From Escherichia coli (lineage in GTDB: Bacteria > Pseudomonadota > Gammaproteobacteria > Enterobacterales > Enterobacteriaceae), in assembly GCA_021307345.1 (NCBI GenBank), contig CP089930.1, positions 310,001 through 374,000 of the forward strand: a DNA stretch of 64,000 nucleotides. Direction: 5' to 3'. The position numbers were made by a program, and so were the translations under genes. The notes beneath the pieces were generated by a model, which saw only the letters and a list, made by a program, of their open reading frames with translations, ran no database searches and was not told where the DNA came from. This document shows, one piece after another, positions 9,574-20,204 of this stretch (position 1 is the stretch's first letter; the number at the start of each line of letters is the position of its first letter).

Positions 9574-9724
9574 CTGAATTAACTCCTTTTATCGTAAAAA
9601 TGCCATTCGCATCAGCCTTGGCGATTCCCGGATTAAAAGCAACAGAAATATCAGTATTCAGCCAGCGCAACAGGCAGCATCTACTAAACTTGTTACCGTT
9701 ATCACATTCAGGAGACGGAGAACC
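9574..9724. promoter_or_regulatory. Divergent promoter region, DoxX gene and poxB
   Basis: This 151-bp region separates two divergent genes. CTACTAAACTTG at 9681-9692, about 40 bp before the poxB ATG, resembles an extended -10 of the sigma-S type (CTAnnnT). poxB is a known RpoS-dependent gene. A ribosome-binding site AGGAGACGGAG precedes poxB. Confidence 0.4.
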
Positions 9725-11443
9725 ATGAAACAAACGGTTGCAGCTTATATCGCCAAAACTCTCGAATCGGCAGGCGTGAAACGCATCTGGGGAGTCACGG
9801 GTGACTCTCTGAACGGTCTTAGCGACAGTCTTAATCGCATGGGCACTATCGAGTGGATGCCGACTCGCCATGAAGAAGTCGCGGCCTTTGCCGCTGGCGC
9901 TGAAGCCCAGCTTTCGGGAGAACTGGCGGTCTGTGCCGGATCGTGCGGCCCCGGCAACCTGCACTTAATCAACGGCCTGTTCGATTGTCATCGTAATCAC
10001 GTTCCGGTACTGGCGATTGCCGCCCACATCCCTTCCAGCGAAATTGGCAGCGGCTATTTCCAGGAGACCCACCCGCAAGAGTTATTCCGCGAATGTAGTC
10101 ACTATTGCGAGCTGGTTTCCAGCCCGGAGCAGATCCCACAAGTGCTGGCGATTGCCATGCGCAAAGCGGTGCTTAACCGTGGCGTTTCCGTTGTCGTTTT
10201 ACCGGGCGACGTGGCGTTAAAACCTGCGCCAGAAGGGGCGACCTCGCACTGGTATCATGCGCCACAGCCGGTAGTCACACCGGAAGAAGAAGAGTTACGC
10301 AAACTGGCGCAACTGCTGCGTTACTCCAGCAATATCGCCCTGATGTGCGGCAGCGGCTGTGCGGGGGCGCATAAAGAGTTAGTCGAGTTTGCCGGAAAAA
10401 TTAAAGCGCCAATCGTCCATGCCCTGCGCGGTAAAGAACATGTCGAATACGACAATCCGTATGATGTCGGAATGACGGGATTAATCGGCTTCTCGTCAGG
10501 TTTTCATACGATGATGAACGCCGACACGTTAGTGCTGCTCGGCACCCAGTTCCCCTACCGCGCGTTCTACCCGACCGATGCCAAAATTATTCAGATTGAT
10601 ATCAACCCAGCGAGCATTGGCGCACACAGCAAGGTGGATATGGCACTGGTCGGCGATATCAAAGCGACTCTGCGTGCATTGCTGCCGCTGGTGGAAGAAA
10701 AAACCGATCGCAAGTTCCTCGATAAGGCGCTGGAAGATTACCGCGATGCCCGCAAAGGGCTGGACGATTTAGCTAAACCGAGCGAGAAAGCCATTCATCC
10801 ACAATATCTGGCGCAGCAAATTAGCCATTTTGCTGCCGATGACGCCATCTTTACCTGTGACGTCGGCACGCCAACAGTATGGGCAGCGCGTTATCTGAAA
10901 ATGAACGGCAAGCGTCGCCTGTTGGGTTCGTTTAACCACGGTTCAATGGCTAATGCTATGCCACAGGCGCTGGGGGCGCAGGCAACAGAGCCAGAACGTC
11001 AGGTGGTCGCCATGTGCGGCGATGGCGGTTTCAGCATGTTGATGGGCGATTTCCTCTCAGTAGTGCAGATGAAACTGCCGGTGAAAATTATCGTCTTTAA
11101 TAACAGCGTACTGGGCTTTGTGGCGATGGAGATGAAAGCCGGAGGCTACCTGACTGACGGCACCGAACTGCACGACACCAACTTTGCCCGCATTGCCGAA
11201 GCGTGCGGTATTACGGGTATCCGCGTAGAAAAAGCCTCTGAAATCGATGAAGCTCTGCAACGCGCCTTCTCCATCGACGGCCCGGTGCTGGTGGATGTGG
11301 TGGTTGCCAAAGAAGAATTAGCCATTCCGCCGCAAATCAAACTTGAACAGGCCAAAGGATTTAGCCTGTATATGCTGCGGGCGATCATCAGCGGACGCGG
11401 TGATGAAGTGATCGAACTGGCGAAAACGAACTGGCTAAGGTAA
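9725..11443 (+). CDS. poxB: PoxB, pyruvate dehydrogenase (quinone), pyruvate oxidase
   Basis: Peripheral membrane flavoenzyme that decarboxylates pyruvate to acetate and CO2 and passes electrons to ubiquinone; important in stationary phase. The 572-residue length is exact. Glu50 (TRHEE) is the thiamine-diphosphate-activating glutamate. [11 protein letters not shown] followed by NN (residues about 433-460) is the TPP/Mg motif. The extreme C-terminus ([16 protein letters not shown]) is the lipid-binding helix that activates the enzyme at the membrane. ltaE, ybjT and ybjS follow in the same direction with short gaps. Confidence 0.98.
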   Translation: MKQTVAAYIAKTLESAGVKRIWGVTGDSLNGLSDSLNRMGTIEWMPTRHEEVAAFAAGAEAQLSGELAVCAGSCGPGNLHLINGLFDCHRNHVPVLAIAAHIPSSEIGSGYFQETHPQELFRECSHYCELVSSPEQIPQVLAIAMRKAVLNRGVSVVVLPGDVALKPAPEGATSHWYHAPQPVVTPEEEELRKLAQLLRYSSNIALMCGSGCAGAHKELVEFAGKIKAPIVHALRGKEHVEYDNPYDVGMTGLIGFSSGFHTMMNADTLVLLGTQFPYRAFYPTDAKIIQIDINPASIGAHSKVDMALVGDIKATLRALLPLVEEKTDRKFLDKALEDYRDARKGLDDLAKPSEKAIHPQYLAQQISHFAADDAIFTCDVGTPTVWAARYLKMNGKRRLLGSFNHGSMANAMPQALGAQATEPERQVVAMCGDGGFSMLMGDFLSVVQMKLPVKIIVFNNSVLGFVAMEMKAGGYLTDGTELHDTNFARIAEACGITGIRVEKASEIDEALQRAFSIDGPVLVDVVVAKEELAIPPQIKLEQAKGFSLYMLRAIISGRGDEVIELAKTNWLR

Positions 11444-11480
11444 AAAGGGTGGCATTTCCCGTCATAAATAAGGACATGCC

Positions 11481-12482
11481 ATGATTGATTTACGCAGTGA
11501 TACCGTAACCCGACCGAGCCGCGCCATGCTCGAAGCGATGATGGCCGCCCCGGTAGGGGACGACGTTTACGGAGACGACCCTACCGTTAATGCTTTGCAG
11601 GACTACGCCGCAGAGCTTTCCGGTAAAGAAGCCGCCATCTTTCTGCCGACCGGCACCCAGGCTAACCTGGTCGCTCTGCTCAGTCACTGCGAACGCGGCG
11701 AAGAGTATATTGTCGGTCAGGCCGCGCATAATTATCTGTTTGAAGCTGGTGGTGCGGCGGTGCTGGGCAGTATTCAGCCGCAACCTATCGACGCAGACGC
11801 CAACGGCACGCTGCCACTGGATAAAGTGGCGATGAAAATCAAACCTGACGATATCCACTTCGCCCGCACCAAATTACTCAGTCTGGAAAACACCCACAAC
11901 GGCAAAGTGCTGCCGCGTGAATACCTGAAAGAAGCATGGGAATTTACCCGCGAGCGCAATCTGGCGCTACACGTTGACGGCGCGCGCATCTTTAATGCCG
12001 TAGTGGCTTACGGCTGCGAACTGAAAGAGATCACGCAATATTGTGATTCGTTCACCATTTGTCTGTCGAAAGGTCTTGGTACGCCAGTCGGTTCGTTACT
12101 GGTCGGCAATCGTGATTATATTAAACGCGCCATCCGCTGGCGGAAAATGACCGGCGGCGGGATGCGCCAGTCCGGCATTCTGGCTGCCGCCGGGATGTAT
12201 GCGCTGAAAAACAACGTTGCACGGTTGCAGGAAGACCACGACAACGCCGCCTGGATGGCGGAGCAGTTGCGTGAAGCAGGCGCGGATGTGATGCGTCAGG
12301 ACACTAATATGCTGTTTGTCCGCGTCGGGGAAGAAAAAGCTGCCGCGTTAGGTGAATACATGAAAGCGCGAAACGTACTGATCAACGCCTCGCCGATTGT
12401 CCGCCTGGTGACGCATCTTGACGTCTCGCGCGAACAACTGGCGGAAGTCGCCGCCCACTGGCGCGCATTCCTGGCGCGTTAA
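11481..12482 (+). CDS. ltaE: LtaE, low-specificity L-threonine aldolase
   Basis: PLP-dependent fold-type I aldolase that cleaves L-threonine and L-allo-threonine to glycine and acetaldehyde. The 333 residues start [13 protein letters not shown], the hallmark N-terminus. The PLP-binding lysine lies in [14 protein letters not shown] near residue 197, and [10 protein letters not shown] is the aspartate motif that contacts the pyridine nitrogen. An AAGGA ribosome-binding site precedes the ATG. It sits 37 bp after poxB and 10 bp before ybjT, suggesting co-transcription. Confidence 0.97.
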   Translation: MIDLRSDTVTRPSRAMLEAMMAAPVGDDVYGDDPTVNALQDYAAELSGKEAAIFLPTGTQANLVALLSHCERGEEYIVGQAAHNYLFEAGGAAVLGSIQPQPIDADANGTLPLDKVAMKIKPDDIHFARTKLLSLENTHNGKVLPREYLKEAWEFTRERNLALHVDGARIFNAVVAYGCELKEITQYCDSFTICLSKGLGTPVGSLLVGNRDYIKRAIRWRKMTGGGMRQSGILAAAGMYALKNNVARLQEDHDNAAWMAEQLREAGADVMRQDTNMLFVRVGEEKAAALGEYMKARNVLINASPIVRLVTHLDVSREQLAEVAAHWRAFLAR

Positions 12483-12492
12483 GGAGAGAGAC

Positions 12493-13923
12493 GTGCCGCA
12501 ACGCATTTTAGTTCTCGGTGCCAGTGGCTACATTGGTCAGCATCTGGTGCGCACACTCAGCCAGCAGGGGCATCAGATCCTGGCGGCGGCACGTCACGTC
12601 GACAGACTTTCGAAGCTGCAACTGGCTAATGTCAGTTGCCATAAAGTCGATCTTAGCTGGCCGGATAACCTACCGGCACTATTGCAGGATATCGATACCG
12701 TCTATTTTCTGGTGCACAGCATGGGCGAAGGCGGCGATTTTATCGCGCAGGAGCGCCAGGTGGCTCTCAACGTCCGCGATGCGCTGCGCAAAGTGCCGGT
12801 TAAGCAATTAATCTTCCTCAGTTCACTGCAAGCCCCGCCACATGAGCAGTCAGACCATCTGCGCGCCCGTCAGGCTACGGCGGACATTCTTCGTGAAGCG
12901 GGTGTCCCGGTGACCGAATTGCGTGCCGGAATTATCGTTGGCGCAGGTTCAGCGGCGTTCGAAGTCATGCGCGATATGGTATACAACCTGCCGGTGCTAA
13001 CCCCGCCGCGCTGGGTTCGTTCACGCACCACACCCATCGCGCTGGAAAACCTGCTGCACTATCTGGTGGCGCTGTTAGATCATCCGGCCAGCGAACACCG
13101 CATATTCGAAGCTGCCGGACCAGAGGTGCTCAGTTATCAACAACAATTTGAACATTTTATGACCGTAAGCGGTAAGCGCCGCTGGTTGATCCCCATCCCC
13201 TTTCCCACCCGCTGGATTTCGGTATGGTTTCTCAATGTGATTACTTCCGTACCGCCCACCACCGCCAAAGCGTTGATTCAGGGGCTGAAACACGATCTGT
13301 TAGCAGATGACACCGCGTTACGTGCACTCATTCCACAACCGCTGATCGCTTTCGATGATGCGGTACGTAGCACGTTGAAAGAGGAAGAAAAACTGGTCAA
13401 CTCCAGCGACTGGGGATACGACGCTCAGGCCTTTGCCCGCTGGCGACCAGAATACGGTTATTTCGCCAAACAGGCGGGGTTTACCGTTAAAACTTCCGCC
13501 AGCCTTCAGGCTTTATGGCAGGTGGTGAATCAAATCGGCGGTAAAGAGCGTTATTTCTTTGGCAATATTTTGTGGCAGACCCGGGCGCTAATGGATCGCG
13601 CGATAGGTCACAAACTGGCGAAAGGTCGCCCCGCACGGGAATATCTGCAAACAGGCGATGCGGTGGATAGCTGGAAAGTGATTATCGTCGAACCGGAAAA
13701 ACAACTTACCCTGTTATTTGGCATGAAAGCGCCGGGGCTGGGAAGACTGTGTTTTACTCTGGAAGATAAAGGCGACTATCGCACTATTGATGTACGCGCC
13801 TTCTGGCATCCTCACGGTATGCCAGGGTTGTTTTACTGGCTACTGATGATCCCAGCGCATCTGTTTATTTTTCGCGGCATGGCAAAACGAATCGCCAGAC
13901 TTGCAGAACAAAGCACAGATTAA
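12493..13923 (+). CDS. ybjT: YbjT, NAD(P)-binding Rossmann-fold protein with C-terminal DUF2867
   Basis: A 476-residue protein. The N-terminal atypical SDR/NmrA-like Rossmann domain has [14 protein letters not shown] at 4-17; the C-terminal part is DUF2867 and ends in a hydrophobic, possibly membrane-associated stretch ([16 protein letters not shown]). The substrate is unknown. The start is the GTG at 12493, preceded by AAGGAGAG; an upstream frame reaching into ltaE is overlap only. It lies in the poxB-ltaE-ybjT-ybjS cluster. Confidence 0.92.
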   Translation: MPQRILVLGASGYIGQHLVRTLSQQGHQILAAARHVDRLSKLQLANVSCHKVDLSWPDNLPALLQDIDTVYFLVHSMGEGGDFIAQERQVALNVRDALRKVPVKQLIFLSSLQAPPHEQSDHLRARQATADILREAGVPVTELRAGIIVGAGSAAFEVMRDMVYNLPVLTPPRWVRSRTTPIALENLLHYLVALLDHPASEHRIFEAAGPEVLSYQQQFEHFMTVSGKRRWLIPIPFPTRWISVWFLNVITSVPPTTAKALIQGLKHDLLADDTALRALIPQPLIAFDDAVRSTLKEEEKLVNSSDWGYDAQAFARWRPEYGYFAKQAGFTVKTSASLQALWQVVNQIGGKERYFFGNILWQTRALMDRAIGHKLAKGRPAREYLQTGDAVDSWKVIIVEPEKQLTLLFGMKAPGLGRLCFTLEDKGDYRTIDVRAFWHPHGMPGLFYWLLMIPAHLFIFRGMAKRIARLAEQSTD

Positions 13924-14022
13924 TCGAAAAAAACCTGCGTTATTCTTTCACGTTTCCCATTGCATCAAGGAGGAAATCACGGAAGAATGCGCTCGTCGTT
14001 TTATCAACAACAGTGGAATGAT

Positions 14023-15036
14023 ATGAAGGTACTGGTTACCGGCGCCACCAGCGGTTTAGGTCGAAACGCGGTTGAGTTTTTATGCCGGAAAGGCATCAGT
14101 GTGAGAGCAACCGGTCGCAACGAAGCGATGGGCAAATTGCTGGAAAAAATAGGTGCAGAGTTTGTCCATGCGGATCTGACTGAGCTGGTCTCATCGCAGG
14201 CGAAGGTGATGCTCGCAGGCATTGATACACTGTGGCACTGTTCCAGCTTTACCTCGCCATGGGGAACGCAGCAGGCTTTCGATCTGGCAAACGTTCGTGC
14301 CACTCGCCGCCTGGGCGAATGGGCTGTCGCCTGGGGTGTACGTAACTTTATTCATATCTCTTCACCCTCCCTGTACTTCGACTATCACCACCATCGCGAT
14401 ATCAAAGAAGATTTTCGCCCTCACCGCTTCGCCAACGAATTTGCCCGCAGCAAAGCCGCCAGCGAAGAGGTGATCAATATGCTTTCGCAGACCAACCCAC
14501 AAACGCGCTTTACTATTCTGCGCCCACAAAGTCTGTTCGGCCCGCACGATAAAGTTTTTATTCCCCGTCTGGCGCATATGATGCACCACTACGGCAGCAT
14601 CCTGTTACCCCACGGTGGCAGCGCGCTGGTCGATATGACCTACTATGAAAATGCCGTGCACGCTATGTGGCTGGCGAGTCAGGAAGCGTGCGATAAGTTG
14701 CCTTCTGGTCGTACATACAACATTACCAACGGCGAACATCGCACTCTGCGCAGCATCGTGCAGAAACTGATCGACGAACTGAACATTGATTGCCGTATCC
14801 GGTCGGTGCCTTACCCGATGCTGGATATGATTGCCCGCAGTATGGAGCGTTTAGGACGCAAGTCAGCAAAAGAGCCGCCGCTGACCCATTACGGCGTCTC
14901 CAAGTTGAATTTTGACTTTACGCTGGATATTACGCGTGCGCAGGAAGAGTTAGGTTATCAGCCGATCATCACGCTAAATGAAGGTATTGAGCAAACTGCC
15001 GCCTGGCTGCGCGACCACGGAAAACTGCCGCGCTAA
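14023..15036 (+). CDS. ybjS: YbjS, extended short-chain dehydrogenase/epimerase-like protein
   Basis: NAD-dependent epimerase/dehydratase-family protein, 337 residues, with the cofactor motif [14 protein letters not shown] at 3-16 and 3-beta-hydroxysteroid-dehydrogenase-like features downstream. No substrate is assigned. The ATG at 14023 (MKVLVTG) places the Rossmann motif at the N-terminus as usual. An alternative ATG at 13987 lies downstream of a strong AGGAGGA box at 13969-13975 and would add 12 residues, so the exact start is open. The stop overlaps the convergent amiD stop. Confidence 0.9.
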   Translation: MKVLVTGATSGLGRNAVEFLCRKGISVRATGRNEAMGKLLEKIGAEFVHADLTELVSSQAKVMLAGIDTLWHCSSFTSPWGTQQAFDLANVRATRRLGEWAVAWGVRNFIHISSPSLYFDYHHHRDIKEDFRPHRFANEFARSKAASEEVINMLSQTNPQTRFTILRPQSLFGPHDKVFIPRLAHMMHHYGSILLPHGGSALVDMTYYENAVHAMWLASQEACDKLPSGRTYNITNGEHRTLRSIVQKLIDELNIDCRIRSVPYPMLDMIARSMERLGRKSAKEPPLTHYGVSKLNFDFTLDITRAQEELGYQPIITLNEGIEQTAAWLRDHGKLPR

Positions 15037-15863
15037 TCCTGACCGTATTTCTCCAGCAACGCTTCGACAATCGCCTGAGTTTCTGCATCCGCTTCGCCGT
15101 TATATAACGTCGGGCGGAAATGCATCTGAAACGCCATAATCACTCGCTGCTGTTCGCGCGGCGTCATTTCAGGTTTTACGTCATAGCCGTAGCGTGCCAA
15201 AAGCTCAAGCAACGATGCGGTTTCTACCGGCGTGTGGGGCGCGCGCCCGGCCAGATAAAAGCTAACGCGCGATGCATCCGGCCAGGCACCAATCCCCTGC
15301 TGCGCCAGTTGCTGCCACGGGAACAGTGGACCAGGATCGTCTTTGCGCTGTGGGGCAATATCCGCATGTGCCACTACGTTTTCTGGTTTGATGTGATAGC
15401 GGGCGATAATATCTTTCGCCAGTGGAATGAGCGCCTGAATTTGCGCTGGTTCAAACGGCGTAAAATATTTCATCCCCGCTGATTTCTGCCAGCCGCGATT
15501 TTCCAGCTCAATGCCAATAGAGGTATCGTTAATCCGCGTCGCCCCGCGCCAGGCGCTAATCCCCGCGTGCCAGGCCAGTTCTTGTTCCGGCACCAGTTGC
15601 CAGATACGCGGTTTGCCGTTGAAACGCGGCGGCACGGCTGGCACCAGGTAGTGCGAGCTGACTTTTTTATCGGTCAGCGTCGCCAGCGACGTGTCGAAAT
15701 CATCCGCCGTGTAGTGGATCACCAGCACTTTAATGCGCGGATACGCCGCCTGCGCCTGGCGTCGGGTATCGAGTTGGTATCCCTCTTTCTCGACAATGCC
15801 TTTTTCGCCTGCACACCCTGCCAGTAACAGGATCGCCGCAACCAGCCAGAAAACGCTTCTCAT
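15033..15863 (-). CDS. amiD: AmiD, N-acetylmuramoyl-L-alanine amidase, outer-membrane lipoprotein
   Basis: Zinc amidase that cleaves the lactyl-amide bond in murein and anhydro-muropeptides. The 276-residue precursor has a lipoprotein signal with lipobox LLAGC (Cys17). The Amidase_2 zinc ligands are visible: H50 (VIHYT), the His of VAHADIAP (about 151) and the Asp of RKDDPG (about 161). A C-terminal peptidoglycan-binding-like domain follows. The ybjQ stop overlaps its start by 4 bp, so the two are probably co-translated. Confidence 0.97.
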
Positions 15864-16183
15864 CGACGTGTTTTCACCGCCGTTCCGCTGACGCTGACCA
15901 TCAGCATACTGCCGTTTTGCCCGACAGTTTCGTAGTCGATATCAATGCCAACCACTGCGTCCGCTCCCAGCGCCCGTGCCTGGGAGCCTAATTCTTCAAA
16001 CGCAATCTCCCGGGCTTTGCGCAGTTCCTTTTCGTAAGCCCCTGAACGACCGCCGACGATATCGCGGATACCGGCAAAGAAATCACGAAAAATATTGGCG
16101 CCTAAAATCGCTTCGCCCGTCACCACACCGCAATATTCAACGATGGTCTGACCTTCAAGTGTTGGGGTTGTGGAAAATTGCAT
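15860..16183 (-). CDS. ybjQ: YbjQ, UPF0145 family protein
   Basis: A 107-residue small cytoplasmic protein of the UPF0145/YbjQ family, with the conserved [26 protein letters not shown] core and [13 protein letters not shown]. Function is unknown; the fold is reported to form pentamers. An AAGGAGATCGATC ribosome-binding site is placed just before the ATG. It is the first gene of a two-gene unit with amiD and is divergent from ybjP. Confidence 0.93.
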
Positions 16184-16308
16184 GATCGATCTCCTTGTTT
16201 GCTAAGCCTTCGATCTCAAAAGCATTATCGGACTGATACGCTATTATTGAAAGGATATCATTATTATCGTAGAACGCTTTCAAGGTGTTCGCTTATAAGG
16301 AAATCATT

Positions 16309-16824
16309 ATGCGCTACAGCAAATTGACCATGCTTATCCCTTGCGCACTGTTACTCAGTGCTTGCACCACCGTCACGCCAGCCTATAAAGACAACGGCTC
16401 CCGCACAGGTTCTTGCGTCCAGGGCGGCCCTGACAGCGTGGCTCAGCAATTCTATGACTACCGTATTCAGCATCGCAGTAACGACATTACCGCTCTGCGT
16501 CCGTACTTGAGTGACAAACTGGCGGCACTGCTCAGTGATGCCAGCCGCGATAACAACCAACGCGAATTGTTAAGCAGCGATCCCTTCTCCAGTCGTACCA
16601 CCTTGCCAGACAGCGCCCGCGTCGCCAGTGCTTCTACCATCCCGAATCGCGATGCACGTAATATTCCGCTGCGCGTGGATCTGAAACAAGGCGACCAGAG
16701 CTGGCAGGATGAGGTGCTGATGATTCAGGAAGGCCAGTGTTGGGTCATCGACGATGTGCGCTATTTAGGTGGCAGCGTTCACGCCAAAGCGGGGACATTA
16801 CGCCAGTCCATTGAGAATCGTTAA
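16309..16824 (+). CDS. ybjP: YbjP, putative lipoprotein (DUF3828)
   Basis: Predicted lipoprotein of 171 residues. The signal sequence MRYSKLTMLIPCALLLSAC ends in the lipobox LLSAC with Cys19. The mature part carries a DUF3828-like domain (DEVLMIQEGQCWVIDDVRYL). Thr-Thr after the Cys suggests outer-membrane sorting. The ATG at 16309 is chosen because TAAGGAAA lies 7 bp upstream and it gives a proper signal peptide; the in-frame upstream start at 16285 would not. Function is unknown. Confidence 0.93.
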   Translation: MRYSKLTMLIPCALLLSACTTVTPAYKDNGSRTGSCVQGGPDSVAQQFYDYRIQHRSNDITALRPYLSDKLAALLSDASRDNNQRELLSSDPFSSRTTLPDSARVASASTIPNRDARNIPLRVDLKQGDQSWQDEVLMIQEGQCWVIDDVRYLGGSVHAKAGTLRQSIENR

Positions 16825-16847
16825 TCCCTTGATTAGATTATAACCCC

Positions 16848-16889
16848 CATAAATTGTCCGGCATTCTGAGAGGAATGCCGACATTTATG
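16848..16889. repeat. Long imperfect inverted repeat between ybjP and artP
   Basis: CATAAATTGTCCGGCATTC faces GAATGCCGACATTTATG around a 6-base loop, giving a stem of about 17 pairs with small mismatches. No T tract follows on either strand, so it is not a standard intrinsic terminator, but it may end ybjP transcripts or protect RNA ends. Confidence 0.55.
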
Positions 16890-16968
16890 CTCGCCGAACA
16901 ACGCCCCCGTTATTTTGTGCTATGTTTATTGAATAATGCGCTTTGCTTTTAACTTTTAAAGCAGAAAT

Positions 16969-16986
16969 ATTGCATAATTATTCTGT
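16969..16986 (+). promoter_or_regulatory. ARG box (ArgR site) upstream of artP
   Basis: ATTGCATAATTATTCTGT closely matches the ArgR consensus TGAATAWWWATTCA and lies about 55 bp before the artP ATG. Arginine-ArgR repression of the art genes is known in E. coli. Confidence 0.65.
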
Positions 16987-17041
16987 CAAAGGTACTATCT
17001 TCGACCTCAATAGCTATCAGACTGCCAGTATACGAGTGTCA

Positions 17042-17770
17042 ATGAGTATTCAATTAAACGGCATTAATTGCTTCTACGGCGCACATCAGGCGCTGTTCGA
17101 TATCACGCTGGATTGCCCGCAGGGCGAAACGCTGGTGTTACTTGGCCCCAGCGGCGCGGGGAAAAGCTCGCTGCTGCGTGTACTCAATCTGCTTGAGATG
17201 CCGCGCTCCGGTACGCTCAACATTGCAGGCAACCATTTCGATTTCACCAAAACACCGTCAGACAAAGCGATTCGCGACCTGCGTCGCAACGTCGGCATGG
17301 TGTTTCAGCAATACAATCTGTGGCCGCATCTCACCGTACAGCAAAACCTGATCGAAGCGCCATGCCGCGTACTCGGCTTGAGTAAAGATCAGGCGCTGGC
17401 TCGTGCAGAAAAACTGCTGGAGCGTCTGCGTCTCAAACCTTATAGCGATCGTTACCCGCTGCACCTTTCTGGTGGTCAGCAACAACGTGTTGCTATTGCC
17501 CGTGCGCTGATGATGGAGCCGCAGGTACTGCTGTTTGATGAACCGACCGCCGCGCTGGATCCGGAAATTACGGCACAAATCGTCAGCATCATTCGTGAGC
17601 TGGCGGAGACCAATATTACCCAGGTGATCGTCACCCACGAAGTTGAAGTGGCGCGTAAAACCGCCAGCCGTGTGGTGTATATGGAAAACGGTCACATCGT
17701 TGAACAAGGCGACGCGCGCTGCTTTACCGAGCCGCAAACCGAAGCATTTAAAAACTATCTCTCTCACTAA
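17042..17770 (+). CDS. artP: ArtP, ATP-binding subunit of the arginine ABC transporter
   Basis: ATPase that powers arginine import together with ArtQ and ArtM. The 242 residues carry Walker [11 protein letters not shown]-loop FQQYN, signature LSGGQQQR, Walker [13 protein letters not shown] and the switch His in VTHEVE. The ATG at 17042 ([15 protein letters not shown]) is the family start; the upstream extension to 16943 runs through the ARG-box region and is not coding. It is the first gene of artPIQM. Confidence 0.97.
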   Translation: MSIQLNGINCFYGAHQALFDITLDCPQGETLVLLGPSGAGKSSLLRVLNLLEMPRSGTLNIAGNHFDFTKTPSDKAIRDLRRNVGMVFQQYNLWPHLTVQQNLIEAPCRVLGLSKDQALARAEKLLERLRLKPYSDRYPLHLSGGQQQRVAIARALMMEPQVLLFDEPTAALDPEITAQIVSIIRELAETNITQVIVTHEVEVARKTASRVVYMENGHIVEQGDARCFTEPQTEAFKNYLSH

Positions 17771-17788
17771 AGATTCGGGATAACGACA

Positions 17789-18520
17789 ATGAAAAAAGTT
17801 CTGATTGCCGCGTTAATTGCAGGTTTTAGTCTTTCCGCCACAGCTGCCGAAACCATTCGTTTTGCTACCGAAGCCTCCTATCCTCCGTTTGAATCTATAG
17901 ACGCGAATAACCAGATCGTCGGTTTTGACGTCGACCTCGCACAGGCGCTGTGTAAAGAGATTGATGCAACCTGTACTTTCTCCAACCAGGCATTTGACAG
18001 CCTGATCCCGAGTCTGAAATTCCGCCGTGTGGACGCCGTTATGGCGGGTATGGATATCACTCCAGAGCGCGAAAAACAGGTGCTGTTCACCACCCCGTAC
18101 TATGACAACTCCGCCCTGTTTGTGGGTCAGCAAGGTAAATACATCAGCGTTGATCAGCTGAAAGGCAAGAAAGTCGGTGTGCAGAACGGGACGACACACC
18201 AAAAATTCATTATGGATAAGCATCCGGAAATCACCACAGTTCCGTATGACAGCTACCAGAACGCAAAACTGGATCTGCAAAACGGGCGTATCGACGGTGT
18301 ATTCGGTGACACCGCAGTAGTAACCGAATGGCTGAAAGATAACCCGAAACTGGCGGCAGTGGGCGACAAAGTGACCGATAAAGATTACTTCGGTACTGGC
18401 CTCGGCATCGCAGTACGTCAGGGCAACACTGAACTGCAGCAGAAATTTAATACTGCGCTGGAAAAAGTGAAGAAAGATGGCACTTACGAAACCATCTACA
18501 ACAAATGGTTCCAGAAGTAA
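17789..18520 (+). CDS. artI: ArtI, periplasmic binding protein of the Art system
   Basis: Family 3 solute-binding protein, 243 residues. A cleavable signal peptide (MKKVLIAALIAGFSLSATAA) is followed by ETIRFATEASYPPFES, the standard amino-acid-binding start. GTTHQKFI and GRIDGVFGDTAV are ligand-pocket motifs shared with ArtJ. ArtJ is the arginine-specific receptor; the ligand of ArtI is less certain. It lies 18 bp after artP and 6 bp before artQ. Confidence 0.96.
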   Translation: MKKVLIAALIAGFSLSATAAETIRFATEASYPPFESIDANNQIVGFDVDLAQALCKEIDATCTFSNQAFDSLIPSLKFRRVDAVMAGMDITPEREKQVLFTTPYYDNSALFVGQQGKYISVDQLKGKKVGVQNGTTHQKFIMDKHPEITTVPYDSYQNAKLDLQNGRIDGVFGDTAVVTEWLKDNPKLAAVGDKVTDKDYFGTGLGIAVRQGNTELQQKFNTALEKVKKDGTYETIYNKWFQK

Positions 18521-18526
18521 TTCCTG

Positions 18527-19243
18527 ATGAATGAATTTTTTCCTTTAGCAAGCGCCGCCGGGATGACCGTCGGCCTTGCCGTTTGTGCATTGATTGTCGG
18601 ACTGGCGCTGGCGATGTTCTTTGCAGTATGGGAGTCAGCAAAATGGCGCCCTGTTGCGTGGGCAGGTTCGGCGCTGGTGACGATTCTGCGCGGCCTGCCA
18701 GAAATTCTGGTGGTGCTGTTTATCTATTTTGGCTCCTCGCAGTTACTGCTGACGCTTGCGGATGGCTTCACCATCAATCTTGGGATTGTAGAGATCCCGG
18801 TGCAGATGCAGATTGAAAACTTCGATGTCAGTCCGTTCCTTTGCGGTGTTATCGCTCTGTCACTGCTGTATGCCGCTTATGCTTCGCAAACTCTGCGTGG
18901 CGCACTGAAAGCGGTGCCGGTGGGTCAGTGGGAATCGGGTCAGGCGCTGGGGCTGTCGAAATCGGCTATCTTTTTCCGTCTGGTGATGCCGCAGATGTGG
19001 CGTCATGCGCTGCCTGGTCTCGGCAACCAGTGGCTGGTACTGCTGAAAGATACCGCGCTGGTCAGTTTGATTAGTGTGAATGATTTAATGCTGCAAACCA
19101 AAAGCATCGCCACCCGTACCCAGGAACCGTTCACCTGGTACATTGTGGCGGCGGCGATTTACCTGGTGATTACCCTGTTGAGCCAGTACATTCTCAAACG
19201 CATTGACCTGCGCGCGACACGTTTTGAGCGGAGACCTGGCTGA
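18527..19243 (+). CDS. artQ: ArtQ, arginine ABC transporter permease
   Basis: Inner-membrane permease of 238 residues with about five helices of the HisMQ type. The cytoplasmic EAA loop, which docks the ATPase, is visible as [20 protein letters not shown]. The stop TGA shares bases with the artM ATG (TGATG at 19241-19245), suggesting translational coupling. It pairs with ArtM to form the membrane channel. Confidence 0.97.
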   Translation: MNEFFPLASAAGMTVGLAVCALIVGLALAMFFAVWESAKWRPVAWAGSALVTILRGLPEILVVLFIYFGSSQLLLTLADGFTINLGIVEIPVQMQIENFDVSPFLCGVIALSLLYAAYASQTLRGALKAVPVGQWESGQALGLSKSAIFFRLVMPQMWRHALPGLGNQWLVLLKDTALVSLISVNDLMLQTKSIATRTQEPFTWYIVAAAIYLVITLLSQYILKRIDLRATRFERRPG

Positions 19244-19911
19244 TGCTTGAGTATTTACCCGAACTGATGAAAGGGCTGCATACCAGCCTGACCCTGACGG
19301 TTGCCTCGCTGATTGTGGCGCTGATTCTGGCGTTGATTTTTACCATCATCCTGACGCTAAAAACGCCGGTGCTGGTGTGGCTGGTGCGTGGTTATATCAC
19401 GCTGTTTACCGGTACACCGCTGCTGGTGCAAATCTTCCTGATTTACTACGGACCAGGTCAGTTCCCGACGTTGCAGGAGTATCCGGCGCTGTGGCATTTG
19501 CTGTCGGAACCGTGGCTGTGTGCGCTAATTGCATTGTCGCTGAACAGTGCGGCGTATACCACGCAGCTGTTTTACGGGGCGATTCGCGCGATCCCGGAAG
19601 GTCAATGGCAGTCCTGTAGCGCGCTGGGAATGAGCAAAAAAGATACGCTGGCGATCCTTCTGCCGTATGCCTTTAAACGCTCGCTCTCGTCTTATTCCAA
19701 CGAAGTGGTGCTGGTGTTCAAAAGTACCTCTCTGGCATACACCATTACGCTAATGGAAGTGATGGGCTACAGCCAGTTACTGTACGGACGCACCTACGAC
19801 GTAATGGTGTTTGGCGCGGCGGGGATTATTTACCTCGTCGTCAACGGCCTGCTGACGCTGATGATGCGTCTGATTGAGCGTAAAGCACTGGCATTTGAAC
19901 GTCGGAATTAA
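19243..19911 (+). CDS. artM: ArtM, arginine ABC transporter permease
   Basis: Second permease of the arginine importer, 222 residues, with about five transmembrane helices and the EAA-type loop GAIRAIPEGQWQSCSALGMS. It begins within the artQ stop codon. It is the last gene of artPIQM and is followed by a BIME and a strong terminator before the separately regulated artJ. Confidence 0.97.
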   Translation: MLEYLPELMKGLHTSLTLTVASLIVALILALIFTIILTLKTPVLVWLVRGYITLFTGTPLLVQIFLIYYGPGQFPTLQEYPALWHLLSEPWLCALIALSLNSAAYTTQLFYGAIRAIPEGQWQSCSALGMSKKDTLAILLPYAFKRSLSSYSNEVVLVFKSTSLAYTITLMEVMGYSQLLYGRTYDVMVFGAAGIIYLVVNGLLTLMMRLIERKALAFERRN

Positions 19912-19941
19912 TGTGACTGCGTACACATTCGCCGGGGGGTT

Positions 19942-20028
19942 TTGTAGGTCTGAGAAGACGTGCCAGCGTCGCATCAGACACCTGCACGGTGCCTGTGCCG
20001 GATGCGGCGTAAACGCCTTACCCGGCCC
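19942..20028. repeat. BIME (two REP units) between artM and artJ
   Basis: Two palindromic REP units are recognisable. The first is a diverged unit from GTAGGTCTGAGAAGACG to GCATCAGAC (about 19944-19979). The second is GCCGGATGCGGCG with CGCCTTACCCGGCC (19997-20027), in the opposite sense. REPs in this position stabilise upstream mRNA and can bind gyrase and IHF. Confidence 0.85.
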
Positions 20029-20053
20029 ACATAGTGCATAAATCCTTATAATG

Positions 20054-20090
20054 AAGACGGACAACCCACTAAGTTGTCCGTCTTTTTTTA
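20054..20090 (+). terminator. Intrinsic terminator of artPIQM
   Basis: AAGACGGACAAC (20054-20065) pairs perfectly with GTTGTCCGTCTT (20073-20084), followed by a run of seven T. Confidence 0.92.
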
Positions 20091-20119
20091 TCCCTCACAA
20101 ACTATTTAATCATATTTAT

Positions 20120-20133
20120 TGCATATAAATTCA
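20120..20133 (+). promoter_or_regulatory. ARG box upstream of artJ
   Basis: TGCATATAAATTCA differs from the ArgR consensus TGAATAWWWATTCA at one position (C for A) and lies 71 bp before the artJ ATG. artJ is reported as the most strongly arginine-repressed art gene. Confidence 0.7.
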
Positions 20134-20204
20134 TTTGATGGCATTGTAAATCCATGCCGCAGACACGGCTAATAATCATAAGATTGACAGACGGGAGTTC
20201 CATC

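Noticed and set aside
9527-9964. 145-codon minus-strand frame spanning the poxB promoter
   Set aside because: It overlaps the start of poxB and the DoxX gene and shows no homology that I recognise.
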